In this document: positions 6,333-12,039 of the stretch, one piece after another
Layout: each line of letters begins with the position of its first letter
Position numbering within the stretch: position 1 is the first letter of the stretch
Origin: JBBDXA01 sp040902585
Lineage (GTDB): Bacteria > Planctomycetota > Phycisphaerae > Phycisphaerales > Phycisphaeraceae
Assembly: GCA_040902585.1 (NCBI GenBank)
Contig: JBBDXA010000243.1
Location: 1-12,039 of the forward strand
DNA length: 12,039 nucleotides
Direction of reading: 5' to 3'
Notes under the pieces: generated by a model
Database searches by the model: none
Seen by the model: the letters and a program-made list of their open reading frames with translations, nothing else
What the model was told of the DNA's origin: nothing
Translations under genes and position numbers: made by a program

Positions 6333-7567
6333 TTCCACTCCACACGCTTCGCCTGCAAGTACGCCAGGTTCCCCAGATGCGCCCCGCCTGCCGCCAGCGC
6401 GCCCGCCTCGGCCGGAGCGATCGGCTTCACCCGCGACCGCATCGAATCAACCCAGTTCGTCAGGTGCTGCGTTTCACCATCCACATTCGAGTCAAAGTCC
6501 GCCCCGCGCTCGCTCTTGCCTTCGCCGAACTTCGCGGGCTGCGTCTTGCTGCGCGGCTCAGGCCAGATCTCGCAGTGACCGCGATCCAGATACATCGTGC
6601 CTGCTGAACCCATCAGCACGAGATGGGCCTTGGTGTACTGATTGACGAACGTGCCTTCGAAGTGAATCTGAAGTTTGCGATCGGGATAATGAAGAATCGT
6701 CTGAATGGTGTCGGGCGTTTCCCACACGCCGTGAGCGCCGATGTTGTCACCCGCCGTCACTGCTGACGAAGGCATCGGCAGATCGAGAAGGTAGTTCGCC
6801 GAGTCGAGCCAGTGAACCATCAGGTCAGTCAGGATGCCGCCGCCGAAGTCCCAGAACCAACGCCAGTTGCCCACCAGCCGATACGCGTCGAACGGTTGAT
6901 CCTTCGCGCTACCCAGGAATCGCTTCCAATCGACCTCGCTCTCCTTAATATCCGGCACATACTTGCGGAACGGCTGCGAGTTGCGGTTCCACGTCATGTG
7001 AATCTTGTACACCTCGCCCAGCACGCCTTCCTGAATCAGCTTGCGGGCCTGCTGAAAGTGCGGCATGGAACGCTGCTGCGTGCCGACCTGCACGATGCGC
7101 TTGTGATCGTTCTGCGCAGCCACGACCTTCGCGCCTTCTTCGAGCTTGTGCGTCAAAGGCTTCTCGACGTACACATCCTTGCCCGCTTCGCACGCGGCAA
7201 CGGTGCAGGGCACATGCCAGTGATCCGGCGTGCCGATGAGCACGGCGTCGATGTCCTTGCGCGCGAGGAGTTCCTCATAGGCTTTGGTGGTGAAGACATC
7301 GCCGGCCTTGTACTCATCGAGCACGATCTTCTTGCCGCGATCAAGGAAGCGATCGACGACATCGCAGACGGCTGTGACCTTGATGCCGGGAATCTTCAGC
7401 AACTTCGGAAGGAGCTGATACGACACGCGTCCGCCGCAGCCGATGACGCCGACCTGGATGGCGTCATTCTTCGCGAAGGCTTTTGCGCTGGAAGCGAGCG
7501 AGGCGGAAGCAAGACCCGCGGCGGCGAGGCTGGAGGTTTGCAGGAACCGGCGGCGAGAGTGGGGCAT
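6326..7567 (-). CDS. Tat-exported Gfo/Idh/MocA family oxidoreductase
   Basis: This 413-aa protein belongs to the NAD(P)-dependent sugar or inositol dehydrogenase-like family. The N-terminus carries a twin-arginine signal: SRRRFLQ (4-10), then an alanine-rich hydrophobic stretch with a likely cleavage near residues 30-33, so it should fold in the cytoplasm and be exported to the periplasm. The Rossmann motif VGVIGCGGR is at 39-47, GTPDHWHVP at 112-120, and the family's VEKPL at 134-138. The C-terminal alpha/beta domain includes WRWFWDFGGGILTDLMVHW, typical of planctomycete and Bacteroidetes members. The start at 7567 has AAGGAG with 7-bp spacing; the frame is open 171 bp further upstream, but only through the REP-like repeats. 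Substrate is unknown; family members act on sugars, inositols and glycan-derived compounds. Confidence 0.92.
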   Translation of the reverse strand: MPHSRRRFLQTSSLAAAGLASASLASSAKAFAKNDAIQVGVIGCGGRVSYQLLPKLLKIPGIKVTAVCDVVDRFLDRGKKIVLDEYKAGDVFTTKAYEELLARKDIDAVLIGTPDHWHVPCTVAACEAGKDVYVEKPLTHKLEEGAKVVAAQNDHKRIVQVGTQQRSMPHFQQARKLIQEGVLGEVYKIHMTWNRNSQPFRKYVPDIKESEVDWKRFLGSAKDQPFDAYRLVGNWRWFWDFGGGILTDLMVHWLDSANYLLDLPMPSSAVTAGDNIGAHGVWETPDTIQTILHYPDRKLQIHFEGTFVNQYTKAHLVLMGSAGTMYLDRGHCEIWPEPRSKTQPAKFGEGKSERGADFDSNVDGETQHLTNWVDSMRSRVKPIAPAEAGALAAGGAHLGNLAYLQAKRVEWKG

Positions 7568-7596
7568 GTTGAAGCTCCTTGGCGGTGATTGTAACG

Positions 7597-7728
7597 TGGA
7601 GCACCATCCCGGTGCCTTAGAAGCTTGGAGCACCATCCCGGCAGGGTGGTGCCGCATCCGGCGGCATGTGGCGTGAATTGCATCAATGGTGTTCAGGCCC
7701 GGCACCACCCTTCCGGGATGGTGCTCCA
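7597..7728. repeat. REP/BIME-like palindromic repeat cluster (three copies)
   Basis: The 16-mer TGGAGCACCATCCCGG occurs at 7597-7612 and 7626-7641 and as its exact reverse complement at 7713-7728. The last two copies extend into a 28-bp inverted repeat (7626-7653 versus 7701-7728) with one mismatch and a 47-bp centre. Each extended copy is itself a hairpin: GCACCA-x-CCC pairs with GGG-TGGTGC around GGCA or TTCC, with one bulged base. This resembles bacterial interspersed palindromic elements built from inverted REP units. It fills the space between the stop of the diguanylate cyclase gene (7735) and the start of the Gfo/Idh/MocA gene (7567). Confidence 0.8.
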
Positions 7729-7734
7729 TACACT

Positions 7735-9030
7735 TCACGTCGGGCCGAAGCGGATGGCGTTCTTGCCGTCGCGTTTCGCCTGCGTTGCCATCGCGTCGGC
7801 TTTGGCGATGAGTTCCTCCGGCGACTTACCGTCCCAAGGATAACTCGCCAGACCGCCCGAGACGGTGAGCGGGGCTTCGACACTTTCGAGCTTGGGAAAG
7901 CGGTGTGTCTGCATCGCCTTGCGGAATCGCTCGGCGATCTTGACGACGTCCGTCGGGTGCCGGCTGTTGGCGCGGCGAGGGGCTTCGGCATCCCAGAAGA
8001 TCACGGCAAACTCGTCGCCGCCGATGCGGGCGACGATGTCCTGATCGCGCACCACGGCCTTCATCAAGGCCACCGTCTCACGAAGAATCTCATCGCCCGC
8101 CGCGTGACTGAATGCGTCGTTGTAATGTTTGAAATCATCGATATCGAATAGCAGCAGCGTGACGGTGGAGCGATCGCCCTCAGCCCGCTGAAGGACCATG
8201 CGCAGGAAGCGGTTGAAGTAGCGACGATTCCACGCGCCGGTCAGTTCATCGCGCATGGCCATGAACCACAGATCCTGCTGCTGGCGATGCAGCAGCAGGC
8301 AACGCGCCAGCCAGTCGGCCCAGGGTTGAAGTGATTCAAGGGCAGCGGGCGGCGGGGCGTGGAGCAGGCCGAAGGTCTGATTCATGCAGGTGACCGGCGC
8401 CCGGGCGTGATGCGGAGGAATATCGTCTTCGGCCTGGGCCAGTGCGATGCCTTCGATGCCGCTGCGTGAGGTGATCGCGGCAAGAGCTGCGTCGCGCGGT
8501 TGGCCGTGCGGGTTGATCAGTTCATCGATCACGGCGATGTCGAAGGGTTGCGCTACTGAGGCCTCAACGTGCGGCGAAGAGGGCGGTGAGAAAGTGGACA
8601 CCTCGCTGCGGTCAGACTTCACGGGTGCATCGATCGCCGCGAGGAGCGCGCTGGAGTCAAGGGGTTGCCCGAGGCATGCGTCAAAGCCAGCCGCCCGGGC
8701 TGCGCGGGTTGACTGCTCATCGCCTTGGGAGGCCACGGCGATGAGCCTGACGCCCGGCGCGACTTCGCGCAGGGCCGCGACCATGGCTGATGCTTGGCCG
8801 TTGACCGCCTCCAGCGGACACACCACGGCAAGAGGAGCAGCCACATCGCGTCGCCCCGCTTCGCCGATCGCCATGAGATAATCCGGAACCTTTCGCAGAG
8901 GCACCGCGCGGGCTGCGCTCGCCAGTGCGGCTTCCAACTCGACAGCGAGATGCTCATCCGTCTCGATCACGAGCAGGTCGCGGCTCTTCAGGCTGGCACC
9001 GGCGTGGGACATGTTGAATGCGGACTCCAT
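7735..9030 (-). CDS. GGDEF diguanylate cyclase with degenerate receiver domain
   Basis: This 431-aa cytoplasmic protein should make cyclic di-GMP from two GTP. The GGDEF domain covers about residues 255-428: DELTGAWNRRYF (261-272), metal-binding FDIDDFK (295-301), NDAFSHAAGDEIL (304-316) and the intact signature GGDEF (337-341). An inhibitory I-site RxxD (R328, D331) stands exactly five residues before it, so product feedback inhibition is likely. Residues about 17-133 look like a receiver domain, but the phosphoacceptor position holds cysteine or proline (VVCPLE, about 69-74) and the conserved lysine before proline is glutamine (LGQPLD, 120-125). It is therefore probably not phosphorylated. 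Residues about 163-250 are an unassigned linker or sensor region. An alternative start at 9012 has GGAG 12 bp upstream. It lies 22 bp downstream of the 143-aa gene, an operon-like spacing. Confidence 0.9.
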   Translation of the reverse strand: MESAFNMSHAGASLKSRDLLVIETDEHLAVELEAALASAARAVPLRKVPDYLMAIGEAGRRDVAAPLAVVCPLEAVNGQASAMVAALREVAPGVRLIAVASQGDEQSTRAARAAGFDACLGQPLDSSALLAAIDAPVKSDRSEVSTFSPPSSPHVEASVAQPFDIAVIDELINPHGQPRDAALAAITSRSGIEGIALAQAEDDIPPHHARAPVTCMNQTFGLLHAPPPAALESLQPWADWLARCLLLHRQQQDLWFMAMRDELTGAWNRRYFNRFLRMVLQRAEGDRSTVTLLLFDIDDFKHYNDAFSHAAGDEILRETVALMKAVVRDQDIVARIGGDEFAVIFWDAEAPRRANSRHPTDVVKIAERFRKAMQTHRFPKLESVEAPLTVSGGLASYPWDGKSPEELIAKADAMATQAKRDGKNAIRFGPT

Positions 9031-9052
9031 CTCGAAAGGCGAATCGCGGCGA

Positions 9053-9484
9053 TCAGTTCTCCGTCAGCGGACCCATGAGCATCGCCAGTTCCTCTTCGGT
9101 GAGCATCGCCGCCACTTGGTCCTGAGTCGGATGCGTGGGAGGCGAGGATGCTTCATCCTGTTGGCCGCGCGAGGAGCCGGCGATCTTCAAGGGCGCGGGG
9201 CCGGCACCGAGCGCGTAGGCATGTTGCGTGACTTCGGGGTGATACGTTGCGATCGCCTGCGCGAGCTGCGTGTGTTGATCTGCATCATCGGGAACGATGA
9301 CTGCCGTCGCTCCGCGGTGAAGTTCGACCATGACATTTGCTTCGTGGTGAACGACGACCGTTCGGCCGCAGCGCGAGGCGATCTTGTCCCACGCCTTGGC
9401 CGGCATGCTCCGGCCGCGCGGCAGGAGCACGACGGCGCTGGTCACGGCAGCCGGCAGTTCAGGATGAAACGCGAAGTCGGACAT
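9053..9484 (-). CDS. Hypothetical protein, 143 aa, possibly receiver-like, next to the GGDEF gene
   Basis: I do not recognise a family with certainty. Residues about 14-95 alternate strands and helices (VTSAVVLLPRG, AWDKIASR, RTVVVHHEAN, TAVIVPDDADQHTQLAQAIATYHPEV), a layout that could be a small Rossmann-like or degenerate receiver-like domain. Residues about 100-122 are a disordered linker rich in S, P, Q and T. The protein ends in a short amphipathic helix, MLTEEELAMLMGPL (127-140), suggestive of a docking peptide. It ends 22 bp before the diguanylate cyclase start on the same strand, so a shared operon and related signalling role are inferred. No clear Shine-Dalgarno precedes the ATG at 9484. 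Confidence 0.65.
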   Translation of the reverse strand: MSDFAFHPELPAAVTSAVVLLPRGRSMPAKAWDKIASRCGRTVVVHHEANVMVELHRGATAVIVPDDADQHTQLAQAIATYHPEVTQHAYALGAGPAPLKIAGSSRGQQDEASSPPTHPTQDQVAAMLTEEELAMLMGPLTEN

Positions 9485-9562
9485 GGCTGGTCATTGTAGA
9501 GCCAAGCGATTGGAGCGGGGCGGGCGGGAGAATGCTCGGAAGCGGCGCGCGTCCCATTTGCT

Positions 9563-9820
9563 TCACCGCGCTTCGAAGAAGCGCGAACTGGTGCCGCCTT
9601 CGCCGACTTGGACGTGAATCACGCGGCCGCAGCGCGGGCAGCGGGCGTCGTAGGCGGTGCCGGCGGCGTTGCGGTAGACGCGGCTGTAGACGGAGCAGCA
9701 TTTCCACTGGATCGCCAGCCAGGGCCGGCCGCGCAGGGAGGCGGGGTTGTCGACTTTGCTCCCGGCCGCGTTGCGCGGGCTGGTGGACAGGTCGAGGATG
9801 TAGTCGGGGTTCTTGCTCAT
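9563..9820 (-). CDS. Small cysteine-rich (zinc-ribbon-like) protein, 85 aa
   Basis: The 85-aa protein carries CC at 41-42 and CPRC at 61-64, two cysteine pairs about 18 residues apart, which suggests a small zinc-ribbon fold. The intervening SVYSRVYRNAAGTAYDAR is strand- and turn-like, and the C-terminus GEGGTSSRFFEAR looks like a conserved tail. The N-terminal 35 residues are probably flexible. No enzymatic motif is visible; nucleic-acid or protein binding is the usual role for such ribbons, but this is inference. The start has no strong Shine-Dalgarno. It is first in the minus-strand run ahead of the 143-aa protein and GGDEF genes, with a 78-bp gap after it. Confidence 0.65.
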   Translation of the reverse strand: MSKNPDYILDLSTSPRNAAGSKVDNPASLRGRPWLAIQWKCCSVYSRVYRNAAGTAYDARCPRCGRVIHVQVGEGGTSSRFFEAR

Positions 9821-9871
9821 CGCGTTTCATCATGATCGGTCAATCGCGAGGGCAAAACCAAATCTGAACAT

Positions 9872-9994
9872 TCAAGCAGCCCCTGCTGGTTCGCCGAAGC
9901 AATACTTATAGGTCTTTGCCCGCTGAGCCTCGTTCATGACGCCAACCGCTTGTGACTCTTCGATCCAGCGCCGGCTGATGCCCGCCATCGCCAT
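9872..9994 (-). CDS. Possible small protein, 40 aa, overlapping the Nudix 5' end
   Basis: A minus-strand frame from the ATG at 9994 encodes a peptide with protein-like composition (WIEESQAVGVMNEAQRAK, then YKYCFGEP). About two thirds of its third codon positions are G or C. AGGA lies 9 bp upstream of the ATG. It overlaps the first 57 bp of the Nudix gene if that gene starts at 9936, but only 2 bp if that gene starts at 9993. It lies 52 bp upstream of the 85-aa gene on the same strand. It may be a real small gene, the remnant of a longer one, or chance. Confidence 0.25.
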   Translation of the reverse strand: MAMAGISRRWIEESQAVGVMNEAQRAKTYKYCFGEPAGAA

Positions 9995-10478
9995 GGCCCG
10001 CGATCCTGACCGCGCGGGTGAACTGAAAGTCACCGTTTCGACCGTCGTCTGCGATGGCCGGCGGGTGCTGCTGGTGCGCGAAGGCAACGGGCGCAAGCGC
10101 GGCAAGTGGAACCTGCCCGGCGGCAAGGTGCAGTCAGGTGAGAAGCTCGTGGCCGCCGCCGTGCGCGAAACGGAAGAAGAAACCGGCTACCTCGTGAAGC
10201 CTGTCGCGCTCGTGGGCCTTTACATCAACGTGCGCGGCGAGCGAAAGCCCAGCTTGCGGCTGCATCTCTCGGCGAAGGTTGTCGATGGCGAACCGGAGTA
10301 CGACGGCGACGAGATTCTCGATGTCCGCTGGTTCACGCTGGCGATGCTGCGCGACATGCCTGACCGCAAGCTGTGGAATGTGCATCTCCTGCGGCGGACG
10401 CTGTCGGAAGTGGATCACGAAGTCAGTTACCCGCTGAGGCTTCTGAAAGAAGTCGATGCGGCGCTGGCGGTGGCGTGA
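9936..10478 (+). CDS. Nudix hydrolase
   Basis: This protein of up to 180 aa hydrolyses a nucleoside diphosphate linked to another group, with Mg2+ bound by the Nudix box. The box is complete: G63-x5-E69-x7-R77-E78-x2-E81-E82-x-G84, inside PGGKVQSGE and RETEEETGY. The domain begins with ELKVTVSTVVCDGRRVLLVREG (29-50) and continues through RLHLSAKVVDGEPEYDGDEILDVRWFTLAML, the usual second half of the fold. After the box there is no specificity motif I can name, so the substrate is unknown. Start choice is uncertain: the ATGs at 9936, 9978 and 9993 all lack a good Shine-Dalgarno, and the first 20 residues look non-conserved, so 9993 is quite possible. It is divergent from the 85-aa gene. Confidence 0.92.
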   Translation: MTPTACDSSIQRRLMPAIAMARDPDRAGELKVTVSTVVCDGRRVLLVREGNGRKRGKWNLPGGKVQSGEKLVAAAVRETEEETGYLVKPVALVGLYINVRGERKPSLRLHLSAKVVDGEPEYDGDEILDVRWFTLAMLRDMPDRKLWNVHLLRRTLSEVDHEVSYPLRLLKEVDAALAVA

Positions 10479-10479
10479 G

Positions 10480-10498
10480 AGCTATCAGCTATCAGCTC
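10480..10498. repeat. Heptamer repeat AGCTATC
   Basis: Two exact copies of AGCTATC (10480-10486 and 10487-10493) and a partial AGCTC lie immediately after the Nudix stop codon. The stretch is also palindromic (GAGCT at 10479-10483 with AGCTC at 10494-10498). It has the same unit length as the arrays at 1-33 and 4494-4671. Confidence 0.65.
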
Positions 10499-10520
10499 AA
10501 TACCACGGAGCACATCATTC

Positions 10521-10625
10521 AAGCCCGATGGCGAGGTCCGCCGAGCCGTCGGGGTATCGGGGGATCGTGCGGGATCGTGCGCGAAGGCGTACCCCGACGG
10601 CTCGCAAAGCCTCGCCATCGGGCTT
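10521..10625. repeat. Nested perfect inverted repeat, 105 bp
   Basis: The outer arms AAGCCCGATGGCGAGG (10521-10536) and its exact reverse complement (10610-10625) enclose inner arms CGAGCCGTCGGGGTA (10542-10556) and its exact reverse complement (10590-10604). They are separated by unpaired 5-nt stretches on each side. The 33-bp centre (10557-10589) contains the decamer GGGATCGTGC twice in tandem (10561-10580). Thirty-one perfect pairs make this a very strong cruciform or RNA hairpin. It stands in the 225-bp gap between the Nudix gene and the beta-propeller gene. No open frame suggests a transposase; a non-autonomous palindromic repeat element is the best guess. Confidence 0.9.
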
Positions 10626-10658
10626 GGGGGCGGGGCGTCATCGGGTTTGGGGCGGGGG
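10620..10658 (+). promoter_or_regulatory. Putative G-quadruplex motif upstream of the beta-propeller gene
   Basis: Six runs of three to five G (10620-10622, 10626-10630, 10632-10635, 10643-10645, 10649-10652, 10654-10658) are separated by loops of 1-7 nt, satisfying the G3+N1-7 rule. The two halves are near copies (CATCGGGCTTGGGG and CATCGGGTTTGGGG). The motif overlaps the end of the inverted repeat and lies 46-84 bp before the preferred start codon. A TAGAAT at 10662-10667 resembles a -10 box but has no convincing -35. Confidence 0.4.
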
Positions 10659-10703
10659 CATTAGAATGGGCGGATCGATCGCGACTCGTAAATGAGGATG
10701 ATC

Positions 10704-11981
10704 ATGCGCCGAACCACGAAACTGTCGATTCTGTTGATTCTCGCCTTTGCTTTTGCAGGCATCCTCCCGCTGACCGCGGTGCGCGGTCAGACGCCGAGTT
10801 TCAAGGACACGGACTGGCCCTGGTGGCGCGGGCCGGGGCGCGATGGGATTGCGTCGTCGAATCAGAAGCCGCCGGTGAAGTGGAGCAGCGGCGAGAACAT
10901 CGTTTGGAAGACGCCGATTCCGGGGCGCGGGCATGGCTCGGTGACGGTCGTGGGCGATCAGGTCTTCATCGCAACGGCCGACCTCGATGCGCAGGAGCAG
11001 AGCGTCTTCTGTCTCGACCGCGATACCGGCGCGGTGAAGTGGAAGTTCATCGCCCACGACACCGGCCTGCTCAATGAAGGCAACAAGAAAGCCTCGCTCG
11101 CTTCCTCGACGCCGGCCTGTGACGGTGATCGCGTGTTCATCAACTTCCTGAACAACCGCGCGATCCACACCACGGCCCTGTCGCGCGAAGGGAAAAAACT
11201 CTGGCAGACGAAGATCACCGACTACACCATTCATCAGGGCTTCGCGACCTCGCCGACGGTCTACGAATCGCTCGTGCTGGTCGCGGCGGATAACAAAGGC
11301 ACCGGGGCGTGGGCGGGCCTGAATCGGGACAGTGGCCAGATCGTCTGGAAACACGCCCGCCCGAAGCTGCCGAATTATGCTTCGCCGATAATCTACAGGA
11401 TCGGCGGGAAGGACCAACTCGTGTTCATGGGCTGCAAACTGGTGACGAGCCTGTCGCCTTTGACGGGGAAAGTGAACTGGGAGAAGCCGGGCTCGACGGA
11501 GGAGACGGTTTCTTCGATCGTGACCGATGGGACGCATCTATTCACCAGCGGCGGCTGGCCTGAGAATCACATCGCGGCGATGAAGGCGGACGGCAGCGGG
11601 AAGATCGCCTGGAAGAACGGCACGCGGGTCTACGTGCCTTCGATGATCGTGAAGGGTGAGCATCTCTTCGCGGTGACTGATGCGGGCGTGGCCATGTGCT
11701 GGGTGGCGGCGACGGGCGAAGCCCTGTGGAAAGGCCGGCTGGGCGGGACGTTCAGCAGTTCGCCGGTGCTGGTGGGCGATGTGTTTTATGCGATCAACGA
11801 AGCGGGGGAGTGTTACCTTTTCAAGGCGAATCCGAAGGAGTTTGAGCTGGTGGGCAAGAACAAGCTGGGCGATGAGGTGTTCGCGACGCCGACGATCGTG
11901 GGCGGGCGGATTTATGTGAGGATCGCCGAGCATGTGAACGGGAAGCGGCAGGAGTCGGTGGTTTGCATTGGGGAGAAATGA
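10704..11981 (+). CDS. Exported PQQ-like beta-propeller repeat protein
   Basis: This 425-aa protein has an N-terminal signal peptide (basic MRRTTK, hydrophobic core SILLILAFAFAGILPL, likely cleavage after AVRG), so it is exported. The mature part starts with WPWWRGPGRDGIA (38-50), a hallmark of planctomycete PQQ-like propeller proteins. Repeated blade motifs of the (D/S)xxTGxxxW type follow: LDRDTGAVKWKF (104-115), LSREGKKLWQTK (159-170), LNRDSGQIVWKHA (206-218), LSPLTGKVNWEK (250-261), ADGSGKIAWKN (295-305) and AATGEALWKG (335-344). The family includes BamB-type scaffolds and quinoprotein dehydrogenases, but no catalytic residues are recognised, so a scaffold or binding role is more likely. 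The start at 10704 is preferred because TGAGG stands 6 bp upstream; the ATG at 10692 would add four residues. The stop is complete at 11981, just before the contig-end artefact. Confidence 0.9.
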   Translation: MRRTTKLSILLILAFAFAGILPLTAVRGQTPSFKDTDWPWWRGPGRDGIASSNQKPPVKWSSGENIVWKTPIPGRGHGSVTVVGDQVFIATADLDAQEQSVFCLDRDTGAVKWKFIAHDTGLLNEGNKKASLASSTPACDGDRVFINFLNNRAIHTTALSREGKKLWQTKITDYTIHQGFATSPTVYESLVLVAADNKGTGAWAGLNRDSGQIVWKHARPKLPNYASPIIYRIGGKDQLVFMGCKLVTSLSPLTGKVNWEKPGSTEETVSSIVTDGTHLFTSGGWPENHIAAMKADGSGKIAWKNGTRVYVPSMIVKGEHLFAVTDAGVAMCWVAATGEALWKGRLGGTFSSSPVLVGDVFYAINEAGECYLFKANPKEFELVGKNKLGDEVFATPTIVGGRIYVRIAEHVNGKRQESVVCIGEK

Positions 11982-11995
11982 GGGAGGCCTGGCCT

Positions 11996-12039
<44 letters not shown>

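Noticed and set aside
9459..9833. 124-codon minus-strand frame overlapping the 85-aa cysteine-rich gene
   Set aside because: Dominated by R, P and L with no domain character. The overlapping 85-aa frame has paired cysteines and a plausible tail.
10521..10625. Insertion sequence ends or an integrase attachment site
   Set aside because: No transposase or integrase frame, no target duplication visible, and the arms are too close together. It is kept only as a palindromic repeat.

Overview
The window is about 12 kb of GC-rich bacterial DNA with strong G/C preference at third codon positions. It reads like a contig from an uncultured Planctomycetota or a close relative. Supporting this are a Tat-signal Gfo/Idh/MocA oxidoreductase, an exported PQQ-type beta-propeller with the W-x-x-WRGPxRDG start typical of planctomycete proteins, several short lineage-type hypothetical proteins, and repeat-laden intergenic spaces. 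This assignment is inference; there is no rRNA or other marker gene. The right end runs into 32 consecutive G residues, which looks like a sequencing or assembly artefact at a contig edge.

Layout. Positions 1-445 hold a heptamer tandem repeat and a 135-aa protein of unknown function. Positions 446-761 hold a good sigma70-type promoter, a long leader, and a hairpin that covers the ribosome binding site of the next gene. Positions 762-4493 encode a pyruvate (2-oxoacid):ferredoxin oxidoreductase split into two chains: alpha plus gamma regions in the first, ferredoxin-like plus TPP-binding regions in the second. This is the metabolic core of the window and points to ferredoxin-linked anaerobic or microaerobic carbon metabolism. 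A mirrored heptamer array (4494-4671) separates it from an unknown 230-aa gene and a maltose/galactoside O-acetyltransferase-type gene (4712-6005).

From 6011 to 9820 the genes are on the minus strand. In transcription order they are an 85-aa Cys-rich protein, a 143-aa protein with a possible receiver-like fold, a GGDEF diguanylate cyclase with a degenerate receiver domain, a Gfo/Idh/MocA oxidoreductase exported by Tat, and a 66-aa proline-rich small protein. A REP-like palindromic cluster (7597-7728) lies between the cyclase and the oxidoreductase. From 9936 the plus strand resumes with a Nudix hydrolase, a 105-bp perfect nested inverted repeat, a G-quadruplex-type G-rich stretch, and the exported PQQ-like beta-propeller protein.

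I see no CRISPR array, transposase, phage gene, tRNA or rRNA, and no clear defence or biosynthetic system. The most unusual content is non-coding: four intergenic repeats built from units of about 7 bp, two palindromic repeat systems, and the hairpin over the oxidoreductase ribosome binding site.
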